A stretch of DNA of 6,531 nucleotides from JAJFTV01 sp964426355 (lineage in GTDB: Bacteria; Chloroflexota; Anaerolineae; Anaerolineales; Anaerolineaceae), in assembly GCA_964426355.1 (NCBI GenBank), contig CAYRRA010000219.1, positions 1 through 6,531 on the forward strand, in the 5' to 3' direction. Every line of letters starts with the position of its first letter. Position 1 is the stretch's first letter. A program made the translations under genes and the position numbers. Below, piece after piece: positions 5,407 to 6,531 of the stretch. The notes beneath the pieces were generated by a model. That model did not search any database, had not been told where the DNA came from, and worked only from the letters and a program-made list of their open reading frames with translations.

Positions 5407-6531
5407 ATGTCATTTATTGACCTGCTTTTATTAATATTTGCCAACCTGGGACGCCGTAAGGGCAGGGTGGCATTGACGGCAATCGGTGTGGTCATCGGCA
5501 CGGCTGCTGTTGTCGTGTTGGTTTCGATGGGCATGGGTTTGCAACGGAACGCCACTTCGCAGTTGTACGGGATTGGCGAACTGACGCAAATCCAGGTTTA
5601 CCCGACCTATCAGGATACTTTTCGGATGGGAGGCAACCCGGTTTTTGCCCCGATCACAGATAAAGTGCTGGCTGAGTTTGATAAGATCCCTGGTGTGGAA
5701 GCGGTGGTGCCGCGCGATTATCTGATGGGCGGGGCACTCATTGAGCTGCAGAAACTGGAAGGCTATCTCAACATGATTGGCATTGGCACGGATGACCTGG
5801 CTGACCTGGGTCTGACAGCGGAGCAGGGCGTACTCACTCTGGAGCGCGGTACGGCAGTGGTGGGGGCACAAGTGGCGATGAACTTTTATGACCCACGTCC
5901 CCGCCCGGGTGCAACCGAGTACACACCGCCGGAGCTGTACGATCAGATGTTAAAAATTACCCTGCTCAAATACGATCAGGAAGGTCAAGAAATTCGAAGA
6001 ACCGTGCAGTTGCGCGTGGTGGGTGTTCTTGCGGAGACACGCGGCGAATCGGATTGGTCGATGTATATTCGGTTAGACGAGATGACGGGCTGGAACGAAT
6101 GGATGATTAACAGCCGGATTAACCGCAATAAAGATGGCTACAACATGGTAATTGTCAAATCGGCGGATGTTGAACAGACATTGGATATCTCAGAGCAGAT
6201 CACCGAAATGGGCTTCAGTGCCTATACTCCGCAATCTTACATCCAGGGTATCAACAGTTTTTACGTCATTCTACAGATTGGGTTTGGCGGGATTGGGGCG
6301 ATTGCCCTGTTCGTTGCCGCGATTGGCATTGCCAACACCATGGCAATGTCGATCCTGGAACGCACGCGCGAGATTGGCTTGATGAAGGCACTGGGTGCCA
6401 CCAACCGCCAGATCCTGGCGATTTTCCTCGGCGAAGCCTCCGGGATCGGTTTGATTGGCGGTATTGGCGGCGTGATCTTGGGGTGGAGCGCCGGGCAGGT
6501 GGTGAATGTGCTCGGGCAGGTGTACCTGGCT
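5407..6531 (+). CDS. MacB/FtsX-type ABC transporter permease, 3' end outside the window
   Basis: The reading frame is open for 375 codons from the ATG at 5407 to the last base, with no stop, so the gene is cut by the window edge. A short N-terminal stretch (LLLLIFANLGRRKGR, residues 6-20) precedes the first membrane helix at about 21-43, a layout typical of MacB-type permeases. A large extracytoplasmic domain follows (about 45-275), starting with I-x-V-Y-P and containing V-P-G-V-E-like (IPGVEAVVP, 94-102) and V-V-G-A-Q-V-A (151-157) elements of the MacB periplasmic core. The FtsX domain begins near 283: a second helix runs to about 312, and the hallmark cytoplasmic motif ERTREIGLMKALGAT lies at 318-332, followed by a third helix (about 338-360). 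The fourth helix and C terminus, probably a few dozen residues, are missing. The start is 13 nt after the upstream stop, with a modest AAAAGG/GGCAGG Shine-Dalgarno site. It is the membrane partner of the ATPase encoded at 2965-3693. MacB-type permeases transmit mechanical force across the membrane without passing substrate through it. Confidence 0.9.
   Translation, partial: MSFIDLLLLIFANLGRRKGRVALTAIGVVIGTAAVVVLVSMGMGLQRNATSQLYGIGELTQIQVYPTYQDTFRMGGNPVFAPITDKVLAEFDKIPGVEAVVPRDYLMGGALIELQKLEGYLNMIGIGTDDLADLGLTAEQGVLTLERGTAVVGAQVAMNFYDPRPRPGATEYTPPELYDQMLKITLLKYDQEGQEIRRTVQLRVVGVLAETRGESDWSMYIRLDEMTGWNEWMINSRINRNKDGYNMVIVKSADVEQTLDISEQITEMGFSAYTPQSYIQGINSFYVILQIGFGGIGAIALFVAAIGIANTMAMSILERTREIGLMKALGATNRQILAIFLGEASGIGLIGGIGGVILGWSAGQVVNVLGQVYLA

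Noticed and set aside
4728..5555. Long open frame of 275 codons on the minus strand, opposite the secreted protein and permease genes
   Set aside because: It lies antisense to two well-supported genes, is rich in His, Asn and Ile in a non-domain-like pattern, has no recognisable motif and no ribosome binding site that I can see. It reads as a codon-bias shadow.

Overview
The window reads as bacterial chromosome of moderate GC with all genes on the + strand. The style of the proteins suggests Chloroflexota, probably an Anaerolineae-like lineage: a secreted IPT/CARDB-type protein with a Thr/Pro linker, a small lipoprotein with a carboxypeptidase-regulatory-like fold, and a Yip1-family membrane protein beside a MacB-type ABC transporter. 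This placement is inferred from protein style; there is no rRNA or other marker gene here.

Layout. Positions 1-80 hold a -10-like element and a good Shine-Dalgarno site for the first gene. Positions 81-1912 form a two-gene unit. The first gene encodes a 468-residue secreted protein built from about four degenerate beta-rich modules. Eight bases later comes a 138-residue lipoprotein with a TTG start. Positions 1913-2170 are an AT-rich intergenic region with a near-consensus sigma-70 promoter, a hairpin followed by a T tract in the predicted 5' leader, and a Shine-Dalgarno site. Positions 2171-6531 form a tightly packed four-gene operon: a Yip1-family membrane protein, a LolD/MacB-type ATPase, a secreted IPT + CARDB-like protein, and a MacB/FtsX-type permease whose 3' end lies outside the window. 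Junctions are 5 nt, a 4-nt ATGA overlap, and 13 nt.

How the genes work together. The ATPase and permease would form a MacB-type (type VII ABC) mechanotransmission machine. Instead of a MacA/HlyD adaptor, the operon carries a secreted multi-domain adhesion-like protein with an aromatic/basic amphipathic segment near its C terminus. The Yip1-type gene at the head of the operon recalls Bacillus subtilis YknWXYZ, where YknW is a Yip1-family protein. The best lead in the window is therefore a YknWXYZ-like four-component system in which the usual adaptor slot is filled by an IPT/CARDB protein. The substrate cannot be read from the sequence. The upstream secreted protein and lipoprotein have their own promoter-like signals and may or may not be functionally linked.

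No tRNA, rRNA, CRISPR array, insertion sequence, attachment site or origin was seen.
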